NCBI GenBank assembly: GCA_050290785.1 | Contig: JBNKIR010000012.1 | Coordinates: forward strand, 1-36,217 | Length of the DNA stretch: 36,217 nt | Reading direction: 5' to 3' | Source of the DNA: JAAGZL01 sp050290785 | GTDB lineage: Bacteria > Pseudomonadota > Gammaproteobacteria > Chromatiales > Chromatiaceae | Shown here: one piece after another, positions 7,790 through 15,642 of the stretch | Position numbering within the stretch: position 1 is the first letter of the stretch | How the letters are laid out: each line of letters begins with the position of its first letter | Notes under the pieces: generated by a model | Told to the model about the DNA's origin: nothing | What the model saw: only the letters and a program-made list of their open reading frames with translations | Database searches by the model: none | Made by a program: the position numbers and the translations under genes

Positions 7790-8704
7790 ATGAAGAGACT
7801 TTTGATCAGTATACTAGGAATATTTTTCTGTGGTTCCACCATCCAAATACACGCCGGAATCATCGGCAAACTGAACCAGGCCCATTGGTCAGGGACCAAT
7901 GCTTCAGTATTTCACCCCACTCCCACACTCGCGGCCCAGGATAGCAACCTGGGTATACCCAACGTCGAAAGCTCAACCGAATATGAAAATACCCTGGAAG
8001 AATATATTGAGGAAGGAGGTGAAGGCTATTATGAGACAGTAGGAGAAGCTCAGGCATACACCTCCGTCCGGCCTTACGGATTTAATGGATACAATAGCGT
8101 CTCTAATTTCGATGCCATACATGCGGGAGGTTTTTTCCGGGATGAAATCTACTTCGAAACATTTAACGGTACAGCCGGGTCACTGGAATTCGATTTCAAC
8201 ATCCATTTTACATCTGAAATAAATGAGGAAAGTCCAGACGCAGCGGCAACGCTTACCATGAACCTTATGGGATACTCTGGCGACGACGTCATTATTAACG
8301 ACCCCAACAACCTACCTAGTGACTTCACTCACCTGGATGGATTTTCCCACTCCAACGATGGTTCTTTTTTCGAATTTAATGATATCGTAACGCTCTCAAC
8401 CAACGCCAATGGCGATCTGTTGTTGAGCGGCAGCTATATACCTCTTTCCTTCACTCTCTGGACAGATACAAATGATGGATATGTAGACTGGTTCAACACA
8501 GTGATGCTGGATGGTATAAGAGTATACGATGAGAACGGGGATCTGCTCGACACATCGCAATATACCCTGCTGAGCGAAAACGACGAATACTTCGAATTTA
8601 CCAATCAAATGCCAGCTAGCGCGGTTCCTCTACCCCCGGCTATATTATTACTTGGTTCCGTTCTGGCAGGTCTGACCGTATTGCGAAGGAAAGCGACAGC
8701 TTAG
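7790..8704 (+). CDS. Secreted protein with VPLPA/PEP-CTERM-type sorting signal
   Basis: This 304-aa exported protein has an N-terminal signal peptide (KRLLISILGIFFCG, cleavage near IHAG) and an acidic, aromatic, beta-rich middle full of Asn, Asp, Tyr and Phe. The C-terminal tripartite signal is VPLPPA, a hydrophobic helix and a basic LRRK end. This is the VPLPA variant of the PEP-CTERM signal, recognised by exosortase-type transpeptidases in exopolysaccharide-producing Gram-negatives. I start at the ATG at 7790 because GGAGG sits 9 nt upstream (7776-7780) and the signal peptide then begins correctly. The upstream ATG at 7748 would add 14 uncharged residues. No exosortase lies in this window. 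The specific role of the passenger is unknown. Confidence 0.85.
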   Translation: MKRLLISILGIFFCGSTIQIHAGIIGKLNQAHWSGTNASVFHPTPTLAAQDSNLGIPNVESSTEYENTLEEYIEEGGEGYYETVGEAQAYTSVRPYGFNGYNSVSNFDAIHAGGFFRDEIYFETFNGTAGSLEFDFNIHFTSEINEESPDAAATLTMNLMGYSGDDVIINDPNNLPSDFTHLDGFSHSNDGSFFEFNDIVTLSTNANGDLLLSGSYIPLSFTLWTDTNDGYVDWFNTVMLDGIRVYDENGDLLDTSQYTLLSENDEYFEFTNQMPASAVPLPPAILLLGSVLAGLTVLRRKATA

Positions 8705-8728
8705 CGCTGCTGGTTACACAGAAGGTCT

Positions 8729-8890
8729 ATGATTGCAATGATTCCTGACTACCTCTTGACTCCATACGGCAAAACAGTGCACTATCCAGACATGTATTAC
8801 TCACACGCCAAAATGATGGAGATTAACCCGGTACGAGTCACCCTGTGGCGATTCGTATCGGCCCGTTGGCGTTTGGAGGAAAAGCTGTAG
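8729..8890 (+). CDS. Possible 53-aa small protein
   Basis: An open frame starts at ATG 8729, with AAGG 3 nt before it, and stops at TAG 8888. It begins MIAMIPDYLLTPYGKT and ends with a basic, tryptophan-containing helix (VRVTLWRFVSARWRLEEKL). It fills most of the gap between the CTERM protein and the terminator at 8919, and the terminator directly after it would suit it as last gene. I recognise no family. The ribosome site is poorly spaced, and a second in-frame ATG at 8738 is possible. It may be the remnant of a longer gene or a chance frame. Confidence 0.35.
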   Translation: MIAMIPDYLLTPYGKTVHYPDMYYSHAKMMEINPVRVTLWRFVSARWRLEEKL

Positions 8891-8918
8891 TTTTCAGTTA
8901 ATAGATTTATCAACCTAC

Positions 8919-8954
8919 AAAGGCCGCGGAGTCAAACTTCGCGGCCTTTTTTTA
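8919..8954 (+). terminator. Rho-independent terminator before the EamA permease gene
   Basis: A 10-bp stem (8919-8928 with 8940-8949, AAAGGCCGCG/CGCGGCCTTT) has an 11-nt loop and runs into seven T. It would end transcripts from the CTERM gene. It lies only 18 nt before the next ATG, so the permease must be expressed by read-through, or from a promoter overlapping or upstream of this hairpin, in which case the hairpin could act as an attenuator. Confidence 0.85.
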
Positions 8955-8972
8955 TTTACGGAGGAAAGAAAG

Positions 8973-9860
8973 ATGTCAGTTCCCGCAGCATATATGGGGA
9001 TTGTCCTGATATGGGCGACCACGCCCCTGGCGATCAAGTGGAGCAACGACGGCAGTGATTTTCTACTGGCGGTCAGTTCGCGCATGTCCATCGGTCTTGC
9101 GCTCTGCCTGCTACTGCTAGTACTGTTTCGCGTCCCCATGCATTGGAACCGTGAAGCTGTGAAAAGCTATGCGGCCGGCGGACTTGGCATTTTTGGCGCC
9201 ATGATGAGCGTTTACTGGGGCGCCCAGTACATCCCGTCCGGACTGATCTCGGTGCTGTATGGACTGACGCCCATGGTGATTGGTCTGTTTGCATCCCTGT
9301 GGCTGGGTGAACAGTTTTTTACCCCTTCCAAGATGATCGGTCTGCTGTTAGCTCTGGCCGGATTGGGCGAGATCTTTCTACCGCAGGATGCGGAAATCCC
9401 CGTCCGCATCTACGGGGTGATCGGTGTATTGATGTCGGTAATCATCCACTCTTTGAGTTCGGTGTGGGTGAAACGTATCGGCGCGCAGATCCATCCATTG
9501 GCGCAGAACAGTGGTGCTCTTGGCATTGCCGTGCCGCTATACCTGATCTGTTGGTTGCTGTTTGGCGATGCGATACCTGAAAACATGCCAGAGCACACCA
9601 TGGGCGCCATCCTCTATCTGGCGATAATTGGCACCGTGTTGGGATTCAACCTATACATCTATGTGCTGAAGCGGGTACCGGCGTCCATGATCGGTCTGAT
9701 CACATTGATCACACCGGTACTGGCCCTGTTGTTGGGACAGACCCTGAATGGCGAACAAATCGGCATCAATGTGTGGATAGGCACGATTGCCATTCTTGCG
9801 GGGCTGGGACTTTATCTGTGGGGAGGGCGACTCTTTCGGAGTGTGGCATTTGTAAGGTAA
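8973..9860 (+). CDS. EamA/DMT-family membrane transporter
   Basis: This 295-aa integral membrane protein has about ten predicted helices and the internal duplication of the drug/metabolite transporter superfamily. The N-terminal half shows IWATTPLAIKWSNDG, YWGAQYIPSG and LYGLTPMVIGLFASLWLGE. The second half repeats the pattern with LGFNLYIYVLKRVPASMIGL and ITLITPVLALLLGQTLNGE. The paired TP-then-GE motifs at the ends of both halves are typical of EamA domains. The ATG has a strong GGAGGAAAG ribosome site. Members export amino acids, nucleosides or other small metabolites, and the substrate cannot be deduced here. It converges with the LysR gene. Confidence 0.9.
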   Translation: MSVPAAYMGIVLIWATTPLAIKWSNDGSDFLLAVSSRMSIGLALCLLLLVLFRVPMHWNREAVKSYAAGGLGIFGAMMSVYWGAQYIPSGLISVLYGLTPMVIGLFASLWLGEQFFTPSKMIGLLLALAGLGEIFLPQDAEIPVRIYGVIGVLMSVIIHSLSSVWVKRIGAQIHPLAQNSGALGIAVPLYLICWLLFGDAIPENMPEHTMGAILYLAIIGTVLGFNLYIYVLKRVPASMIGLITLITPVLALLLGQTLNGEQIGINVWIGTIAILAGLGLYLWGGRLFRSVAFVR

Positions 9861-9891
9861 CTGGAAAACAAGCAGTACGTATGAAGTACAA

Positions 9892-9933
9892 CGCAATCCG
9901 GGAGATTCAGCGCCCCAGTCTCCCCGGATTGCG
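9892..9933. repeat. Imperfect inverted repeat between convergent genes
   Basis: CGCAATCCGGGAGA (9892-9905) pairs with TCTCCCCGGATTGCG (9919-9933) with one bulged base and a 13-nt loop. It lies between the convergent permease and LysR genes. There is no T tract, so it is either a weak bidirectional terminator or a REP-type element. The CCGGATTGCG core resembles widespread intergenic palindromes of proteobacteria. Confidence 0.6.
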
Positions 9934-10042
9934 ACCTAAAGGGGATGAATCCATCTTCTGTCTGATACGCTTTTGATGAGAAAACTGGAACAGTAAATAA
10001 ATCCTGTTAGATTTTATATCCACATAATTCCGCTTCAAACCA

Positions 10043-10927
10043 TCAAACCGGATATGAAATTATCCCCTTTTCATTCAGCGTCTCACGCAATAGACGGATC
10101 ATACTGCGACTCTTTTCCGTCAGATACGGCAGAGATGCGTAAACCAGTTTTATCTGCAGATCATCAAACGCATTTTCCGGAAACACCTCTATCAATTGTT
10201 TCTCTTCGAGGAATTTTTCCACCATCACCCTGGGCAACAGGGTCATGCCTTTACCGTCCCTGGCGAGGTTTCGCAACAGATGCAAATCTTCGCTGTAGAC
10301 GTAATAGCCAAGCGTTGATGGCAATTGCGTCTTACTGTAACGACTACCCAGTAACAGATGTCCGTCCAGATCATCCAGCGTCTGCGGGCGGCCGTAGTTC
10401 TGCAGATAATCAGGCGCGGCCACCATGCAGCAGGGCAAATGCACCAGATGCTGTTGTACATAATCATCGTTTATCGGCTGATGATAGACCGGCAGGATCT
10501 GGATATCCGTATTGGTGCGGCGCAGATCGATCGCCTGGGTCTGGTGCTGAATCTCCACCACCACGTCCGGGTAGGTGCTGGTATAGGTCTCTATGACCTG
10601 GGTGAAGAATTCGGTAACGCCCATAACCGGTGGAATCGCGATACGCAGCTTGCCCTGGGGACGCAGCCTCTGCTCTTCCAACACCTCCATCACCTCGGTA
10701 AGGGTTATCAGCGGTCCACTGACCTGTTGATACAGCCAGCGCCCCTTCTCGGTCAGTTCGATACTGCGCGTGGTCCGGATCAACAACTGAAAACCCAGAC
10801 GCTGTTCCAGGGCCTGCAAACGGCGGCTGAGTTTAGAACGCTGAATGTCACAGGCCTTGGCGGCGGAACTGATACCTTTATGGCTTACGGTCAATGCAAA
10901 GAGATTCAGGTCATCAAGATTAGGCAT
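10043..10927 (-). CDS. LysR-family transcriptional regulator
   Basis: This 294-aa LysR-type regulator has an N-terminal winged helix (about 1-60) with the family pattern LNLFALTVSHKGISSAAKA, CDIQRSKLSRRLQALEQRLG and LLIRTTRSIELTEKG. The effector domain, about 90-294, has two periplasmic-binding-like lobes. The recognition helix is CDIQRSKLSRRLQALE. It resembles the group that regulates a divergent target, and here the divergent gene is the multi-pass membrane protein at 11081. A dyad in the 150-bp gap is a candidate operator. It probably represses itself and activates the neighbour in response to an unknown small molecule. Confidence 0.93.
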   Translation of the reverse strand: MPNLDDLNLFALTVSHKGISSAAKACDIQRSKLSRRLQALEQRLGFQLLIRTTRSIELTEKGRWLYQQVSGPLITLTEVMEVLEEQRLRPQGKLRIAIPPVMGVTEFFTQVIETYTSTYPDVVVEIQHQTQAIDLRRTNTDIQILPVYHQPINDDYVQQHLVHLPCCMVAAPDYLQNYGRPQTLDDLDGHLLLGSRYSKTQLPSTLGYYVYSEDLHLLRNLARDGKGMTLLPRVMVEKFLEEKQLIEVFPENAFDDLQIKLVYASLPYLTEKSRSMIRLLRETLNEKGIISYPV

Positions 10928-10966
10928 ACACCCCCCTTAGATTGTCCTGTTTGTAGGTCATATATA

Positions 10967-10980
10967 GCCTATTTCAAGGC
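10967..10980. promoter_or_regulatory. Candidate LysR operator
   Basis: GCCT-N6-AGGC forms a short dyad between the divergent LysR and membrane-protein genes, with T and A near its edges as in the T-N11-A motif of LysR boxes. CTAGCTAG follows at 10981-10988. The match is weak, and position is the main argument. Confidence 0.3.
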
Positions 10981-11080
10981 CTAGCTAGCTGTTTACACCT
11001 GTTATTATACTTAAAGTGAACAAGTAAAACACTGACCAGTGGCAGGCAAATACCCCGCCATACAAGATAGGAGGCAAGCC

Positions 11081-12037
11081 ATGTTTCTATTCGAACCCAT
11101 CCCCTGGTATTCCGCCGTTGCCTGGTTCGTGGTGCTAGGAGCCCTGATCCTGCTCAACGAGATCTCCCGCCGCTATTTTTGGGCGGCAATATTTTTATTC
11201 GTAGTCTTACCCATCGTCTTGCCATTTACCCTGTGGCAACACAGCGGATCATCCGGTGACAGCGTAGGCACATGGTTCCATTGGGTTAAGGTCTATTCAG
11301 CACTGGCCGGTTGTCTCGGTTTTATGCTGATCCGATACACCAACCTGGCCAAAAGATATACGGCACTACTGTTTTTCCCGGCATTCATCCTCGGCTTTAA
11401 TATCCTTGAGGCCGTGATCCGCGAGTTTCAGGTTTCCACCTTCACCGGCATGCACGACGGCATGCTGATCATCGGCGGACCCTGGAATATCGTAAACGCG
11501 GTGGCAGGTATTCTTAATATCGTCACCATCTGCGGCTGGGCCGGTATCTTTATCAGCAAGCAGAAAAGCAAAGACATGCTGTGGCCGGACATGCTCTGGT
11601 TCTGGATCATCGCCTACGATCTGTGGAACTTCACCTATGTCTATAATTGCGTGCCGGACCATGCCTTCTATGCCGGCGCCGCCCTGCTGATCGCCTGCAC
11701 CATTCCATCCTTCTCGCTCTGCAAAGGCGCCTGGCTGCAACACCGCGCCCATACCCTGGCCTTTTGGATGATGTTTGTGATGGCATTCCCAGGCTTCGTG
11801 GACACCTCCATGTTTGCAGTCAAATCATCACACAGCACCGATGCCATGTGGTTCGTGTCTCTGCTCAGCATCGCGTTCAACATCGGTGTGTTCGGTTATC
11901 AGATCTACCGCATACGTACCCGTAAACTGAACCCGCTGAAGGACGAGCTTTACACTGATCTACCTGGATATAGGGAAGTCAAAGAAAACTCGGACGAGAA
12001 GCAGCAACCTTCCGTACTGAATGCACATCCTGCATGA
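11081..12037 (+). CDS. Multi-pass membrane protein, possibly DUF5692
   Basis: The start is taken at ATG 11081, 6 nt after a perfect AGGAGG (11069-11074). A GTG at 11039 would add 14 residues without a ribosome site. The 318-aa product has about eight hydrophobic helices and is rich in Trp and Phe (MFLFEPIPWYSAVAWFV, FHWVKVYSALAGCLGFMLIR, GGPWNIVNAVAGILNI, WPDMLWFWIIAYDLWNFTYV). The last 40 residues are hydrophilic. It resembles the uncharacterised DUF5692 family as I remember it, but I could not check. It diverges from a LysR regulator and is followed by a bidirectional terminator, so it is probably a single-gene transcript under LysR control. Confidence 0.8.
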   Translation: MFLFEPIPWYSAVAWFVVLGALILLNEISRRYFWAAIFLFVVLPIVLPFTLWQHSGSSGDSVGTWFHWVKVYSALAGCLGFMLIRYTNLAKRYTALLFFPAFILGFNILEAVIREFQVSTFTGMHDGMLIIGGPWNIVNAVAGILNIVTICGWAGIFISKQKSKDMLWPDMLWFWIIAYDLWNFTYVYNCVPDHAFYAGAALLIACTIPSFSLCKGAWLQHRAHTLAFWMMFVMAFPGFVDTSMFAVKSSHSTDAMWFVSLLSIAFNIGVFGYQIYRIRTRKLNPLKDELYTDLPGYREVKENSDEKQQPSVLNAHPA

Positions 12038-12043
12038 TGATAA

Positions 12044-12075
12044 AAAAAATCACCCGCCTTTTGGCGGGTGATTTA
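12044..12075. terminator. Bidirectional terminator between the membrane-protein gene and fliJ
   Basis: A 12-bp stem AAATCACCCGCC (12047-12058) pairs with GGCGGGTGATTT (12063-12074) around a TTTT loop. A run of A on the left gives a T tract for leftward transcripts from the flagellar operon. The rightward side has a shorter T-rich tail. It lies between two convergent genes. Confidence 0.85.
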
Positions 12076-12121
12076 CTATTTCCGGACTATGTGATCAAGT
12101 CGATTGGTGAGCTTTGGCCTC

Positions 12122-12553
12122 CTACTTCCCACCCCTCTGATTCCTATCATCCGTCTCTTTCTGTTCCCTCTTGTCCTGGTCTTTGACCTCGGCCTGCTTA
12201 TAGCGGTCTATCACCTTGCCCAGGGCCTGGGTACGTACATGTTTCTGCTGCCAGTTATCTTTCTTAAACTTATGTACATTGCGACCATCCTTGATGATGG
12301 TCTCCTGCTCCCGTATGGCACGCTCCAGTTTGGACAGGAAGGCTCGATACTCCTGCAGCTGTAGCGCACTCATGCCCATCTTGGCCGCCGTGTGGAATCT
12401 CTCCAGATACTCCGCGTGGTAGCGGCGCAACTCTTCCAGACGCGCTTCCTGTTCATGCACGTAGCGCGTGGAATCGCCCAACTCTTTTGCTGCTGTCTGT
12501 TCCCTTGACTCTGCAACCCGGTGTACCGGTCTTAGTCTTTTAGATTGCACCAT
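12122..12553 (-). CDS. fliJ: Flagellar export chaperone FliJ
   Basis: This 143-aa, almost entirely helical protein has the charged, coiled-coil composition of FliJ (EQEARLEELRRYHAEYLERF, LSKLERAIREQETIIKDGR) and ends in a very hydrophilic tail (KDQDKREQKETDDRNQ). FliJ links the FliI ATPase ring to the FlhA export gate. Its place directly after fliI (17-nt gap) is the conserved one, and this supports the call more than sequence identity, which is low in the family. It is the last gene of the fliEFGHIJ operon. fliK, which often follows, is absent, and a terminator comes next. Confidence 0.88.
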   Translation of the reverse strand: MVQSKRLRPVHRVAESREQTAAKELGDSTRYVHEQEARLEELRRYHAEYLERFHTAAKMGMSALQLQEYRAFLSKLERAIREQETIIKDGRNVHKFKKDNWQQKHVRTQALGKVIDRYKQAEVKDQDKREQKETDDRNQRGGK

Positions 12554-12570
12554 GACATATTCTCTTTAGG

Positions 12571-13947
12571 TTACTGCACTGTCATTTCCGTCATCGGTGG
12601 AAACAGGCCTTGTAGCTCCTGCATGCTCTGCGCCAGTGGTACCGATTGATGCATCTCCTGTCGCAGAAAACTATCCAGGATCGGCATGGCATCGATGGCC
12701 GCATCTATCATCTCATCACTGCCCTTCTCGTACGCCCCTACATTGATCAGATCGCGATTCTGCTGATATATAGAGTATAGCTGTTTAAACGCCCGAGCGG
12801 CGCTCTGGTGTTCGATAGTTGTGATCCCATTCATGGCCCGGCTGATGGATGCCTCAATGTCTATGGCCGGGTAGTGGCCGGACTCCGCCAGCTTGCGGGA
12901 CAGGACTATATGACCGTCCAGGATGGCCCTGGCGGCGTCGGATATGGGGTCGTTCTGGTCATCTCCCTCGGTGAGCACGGTGTAGAAAGCGGTGATGGAG
13001 CCGCCGCCGTGATCACCATTGCCAGCACGCTCCACCAGCTGCGGCAGCTTGGCGAATACCGACGGCGGATAACCCTTGGTGGCCGGCGGTTCATGGATGG
13101 CCAGGGCGATCTCGCGCTGGGCCTGGGCGAACCTGGTGAGGGAGTCCATCAACAGCAGCACCTTCAGACCCTGGTCACGGAAATACTCGGCGATACTGGT
13201 GGCCAGCATGGCACCGTGCATCCGGCGCAGCGGCGGGTGATCGGCCGGCACGGCTACGACCACCGCCCGGGCCATGCCCTCCCTGCCCAGGATATTTTCC
13301 ACGAACTCCTTCACCTCGCGTCCACGCTCACCGATCAGGGCCACCACGGTGACGTCTGCATCGGTGTATTTGGTCATCATACCCAGGAGCACACTCTTGC
13401 CCACGCCGGAGCCGGAAAACAGCCCCAGACGCTGACCACGCCCCACACTGAGCAGGGCGTTGATGGCGCGCACCCCTACATCCAGTTGTTCACTGATAGG
13501 GCTGCGTGATAGAGGATTAAATGTCTTGCCGGTGAGCGGGAGCCTGGTATCCACCTGGATCGGCCCCTTGCCATCCAGCGGAAGACCGGCACCGTCGATG
13601 ACGCGCCCCAGGAGGGCGTCGCTCACTGCCGCCTCGCACACCCGCCCCGTGGGGATCACCCGGGCGCCCTGCTCCAGACCGCGGATATCTCCAGTAGGCA
13701 TGAGGTAAAGGCTCTCGCCGGAAAACCCCACCACCTCGGCCTCGATGCTGGTGCCATCATTGGCTATGACGTCACACTGGCCACCAATGGCGGCGCGGCA
13801 TCCCACCGCCTCCAGGGTAAGACCCACCATGCGGGTAAGCTTGCCTTCCAGGGCCATACCGCGATTGTCCCCCAGCCTGGCGTGGGCGTTGGCCAGTCTC
13901 TCTGCCCAGATACCGAATCTCTCGGTCTGCGGGATGCTCCTCCTCAT
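12571..13947 (-). CDS. fliI: Flagellum-specific export ATPase FliI
   Basis: This 458-aa F1-beta-like ATPase of the flagellar type III export apparatus has a Walker A at about 178-185 (SGSGVGKS), Walker B in LKVLLLMDSLTRFAQAQREI, and the family hallmark AIHEPPATKGYPPSVFAKLPQLVERAG. The N-terminal beta domain contains GRVIDGAGLPLDGKGP and FNPLSRSPISEQLDVGVRAI. All catalytic motifs are intact and the length is normal. The ATG overlaps the fliH stop by 4 nt (ATGA), and fliJ follows 17 nt later. FliI works with FliH and FliJ to feed export substrates to the gate. Confidence 0.97.
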   Translation of the reverse strand: MRRSIPQTERFGIWAERLANAHARLGDNRGMALEGKLTRMVGLTLEAVGCRAAIGGQCDVIANDGTSIEAEVVGFSGESLYLMPTGDIRGLEQGARVIPTGRVCEAAVSDALLGRVIDGAGLPLDGKGPIQVDTRLPLTGKTFNPLSRSPISEQLDVGVRAINALLSVGRGQRLGLFSGSGVGKSVLLGMMTKYTDADVTVVALIGERGREVKEFVENILGREGMARAVVVAVPADHPPLRRMHGAMLATSIAEYFRDQGLKVLLLMDSLTRFAQAQREIALAIHEPPATKGYPPSVFAKLPQLVERAGNGDHGGGSITAFYTVLTEGDDQNDPISDAARAILDGHIVLSRKLAESGHYPAIDIEASISRAMNGITTIEHQSAARAFKQLYSIYQQNRDLINVGAYEKGSDEMIDAAIDAMPILDSFLRQEMHQSVPLAQSMQELQGLFPPMTEMTVQ

Positions 13948-14636
13948 CTGTTGCTATCGCCCTCGCTGTCATCGTGGGTGCGTTCACCGCCCAGCAAGGT
14001 CGCAATCATAGCCGCCAGCCTGGACTCCAGGGTGGCGTCTATCTGTGAGGTGTCTGTTATAACCTTACATCCTCCACGGTCCAGGACCGGGTCCTCGACT
14101 ATGGACCAGACCAGGTCCTTATCCGATACCTCGAATATCTCCCGTACCAGTTTCGCATCTTCCGGGTGCAGGACCAGACTGATGTTGCGGGCAGATACGG
14201 GAAGCAGGGAGAGGGCCTCGCGCACCACACCGATGATCTGGTTCGGGTCCAGCTTGACCTCGCGCCGCACCAGTTGTCTCACCATGGAGATGGTCAGACT
14301 TATCAGCTCACGCTCCACCTGTTCATCCAGCTCTTTGAAGGGGGTGTTCAGGGCCGAGAGCAGCTGGTCCATCATCTCGGCCTTTTCTCTGATCTCGTTT
14401 CTGGCCCCGGCCAGGGCCTCTCTGTGACCGTACTCGAACCCCTCTTTCCGGCCACGCTCAAATCCCTCCTTATGGGCCTGACTCTGCACATGCTCCAACT
14501 GCTCGGCGGTCAACAGCGATCCTCTGGCCTCACGCACGGTCACATCCGTGGCGCTACGGATCATCTCAGGCGGCTGCCAATGCCTGACCTCATCCTGGTT
14601 TTCTGAGTGGATGATCTTAGATGAACTCTTCTCCAC
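13944..14636 (-). CDS. fliH: FliH, regulator of the flagellar export ATPase
   Basis: FliH binds FliI and links it to the C-ring. I prefer the GTG start at 14636 (230 aa) because GGAGG sits 5 nt upstream, inside the end of fliG. An ATG at 14666 is in frame and would add 10 residues but has no good ribosome site. The middle of the protein has the alanine/glycine-spaced helix of FliH (HKEGFERGRKEGFEYGHREA), giving repeated GxxxG contacts. The C-terminal part (ELISLTISMVRQLVRREVKL and NISLVLHPEDAKLVRE) is the FliI-binding domain. The gene overlaps fliG by 20 nt with this start and fliI by 4 nt. Confidence 0.92.
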   Translation of the reverse strand: MEKSSSKIIHSENQDEVRHWQPPEMIRSATDVTVREARGSLLTAEQLEHVQSQAHKEGFERGRKEGFEYGHREALAGARNEIREKAEMMDQLLSALNTPFKELDEQVERELISLTISMVRQLVRREVKLDPNQIIGVVREALSLLPVSARNISLVLHPEDAKLVREIFEVSDKDLVWSIVEDPVLDRGGCKVITDTSQIDATLESRLAAMIATLLGGERTHDDSEGDSNR

Positions 14637-15642
14637 CTGAGCCTCCAAGGTTGATCTCGCCGGCATCCGACAATCTTCTGGCTACTTGCAGGATCTCCTT
14701 CTGCGCGGCCTCGACATCACTCACACGGGCCGGTGGGGCCGCCTCCAGGTCATCCTTCAACATCTCGGAGGCCCTTTGCGACATGTTCTTGAATATCTTC
14801 TCCTTCAGGGCATCATCGGCACCGCGCAGGGCCAGGAGCAGTTGATCGGATGCGATCTCACGCAGCAGCGTCTGGAAGCCACGATCATCGATATCGATGA
14901 GGTTCTCGAAGGTGAACATGTTGTCCTGGATCTCTTGGGCCAGTTCCTGATCCACCCCTTCAACCTGCTCCATGATCTGTGTCTCGATAGTCCCCTCCAC
15001 CAGATTGAGGATATCCGCTGCCGCCTTGATACCGCCCAGGGAGGCCGACTTGACGTTGGATGCGCCTGAGAACTGATTATCCAGGATCTGATCCAGTTCC
15101 TGCAGGGCGGCCGGCTGGATACCATCCAGAGTAGCGATACGCATGATGATGTCGGTACGCACGCGATCCTGGAACTCGGACAGCACCTCTGCGGCCTGGT
15201 CGGGGTCGAGGAACGACATCACGATGGCGATGATCTGGGGATGTTCGTATCGAATGATCTCGGCCACTGAGCGCGCGTCCATCCACTTGAGCTGCTCCAG
15301 GCCCTTGCTGTTTCTACCCAGCAGGATCCGATCGATAACGCTACCCGCCTTGTCCTGCCCCAGGGCCTGGGTCATTACATTGCGGATATACTCATCGGAG
15401 TTCATACCCAGGGCGGTCTGAGTTCCCAAGGTGGAGACGAAGGCGTTCATTACCTGCTCCATCTCCGCCGTGGATACATTGTGCAGACCGGCCATGGCCG
15501 AACCCAGATCCTGGACCTCCTTCGGACCCATGTGGGCAAGGACCGTTGCCGCATCTTTTTCGCCCAGGGCCAACATCAGGATGGCGGCGCGCTCTACACC
15601 CTTCATCCCCTCAGTTGAAGTTTCGCGTTTTTTCTCAGGCAT
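14617..15642 (-). CDS. fliG: Flagellar motor switch protein FliG
   Basis: This 341-aa C-ring protein transmits stator force to the rotor. It has the N-terminal FliF-binding domain (GVERAAILMLALGEKDAATVL and HMGPKEVQDLGSAMA), a middle domain with the EHPQIIAIVMSFLDPDQAAEVL signature, and a C-terminal domain with FENLIDIDDRGFQTLLREI, LALRGADD and KIFKNMSQRASEML carrying the charged torque residues. The length is normal. Its ATG overlaps the fliF stop by 8 nt, and its last codons (GGSGGEEFI) encode the ribosome site and GTG start of fliH, so translation of the two is probably coupled. Confidence 0.97.
   Translation of the reverse strand: MPEKKRETSTEGMKGVERAAILMLALGEKDAATVLAHMGPKEVQDLGSAMAGLHNVSTAEMEQVMNAFVSTLGTQTALGMNSDEYIRNVMTQALGQDKAGSVIDRILLGRNSKGLEQLKWMDARSVAEIIRYEHPQIIAIVMSFLDPDQAAEVLSEFQDRVRTDIIMRIATLDGIQPAALQELDQILDNQFSGASNVKSASLGGIKAAADILNLVEGTIETQIMEQVEGVDQELAQEIQDNMFTFENLIDIDDRGFQTLLREIASDQLLLALRGADDALKEKIFKNMSQRASEMLKDDLEAAPPARVSDVEAAQKEILQVARRLSDAGEINLGGSGGEEFI

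Noticed and set aside
12808..13509. 233-aa open frame on the plus strand opposite fliI
   Set aside because: fliI is certain by its ATPase motifs. The antisense frame is Gly/His/Gln-rich, without a ribosome site or recognisable domain, and arises from codon bias of the real gene.
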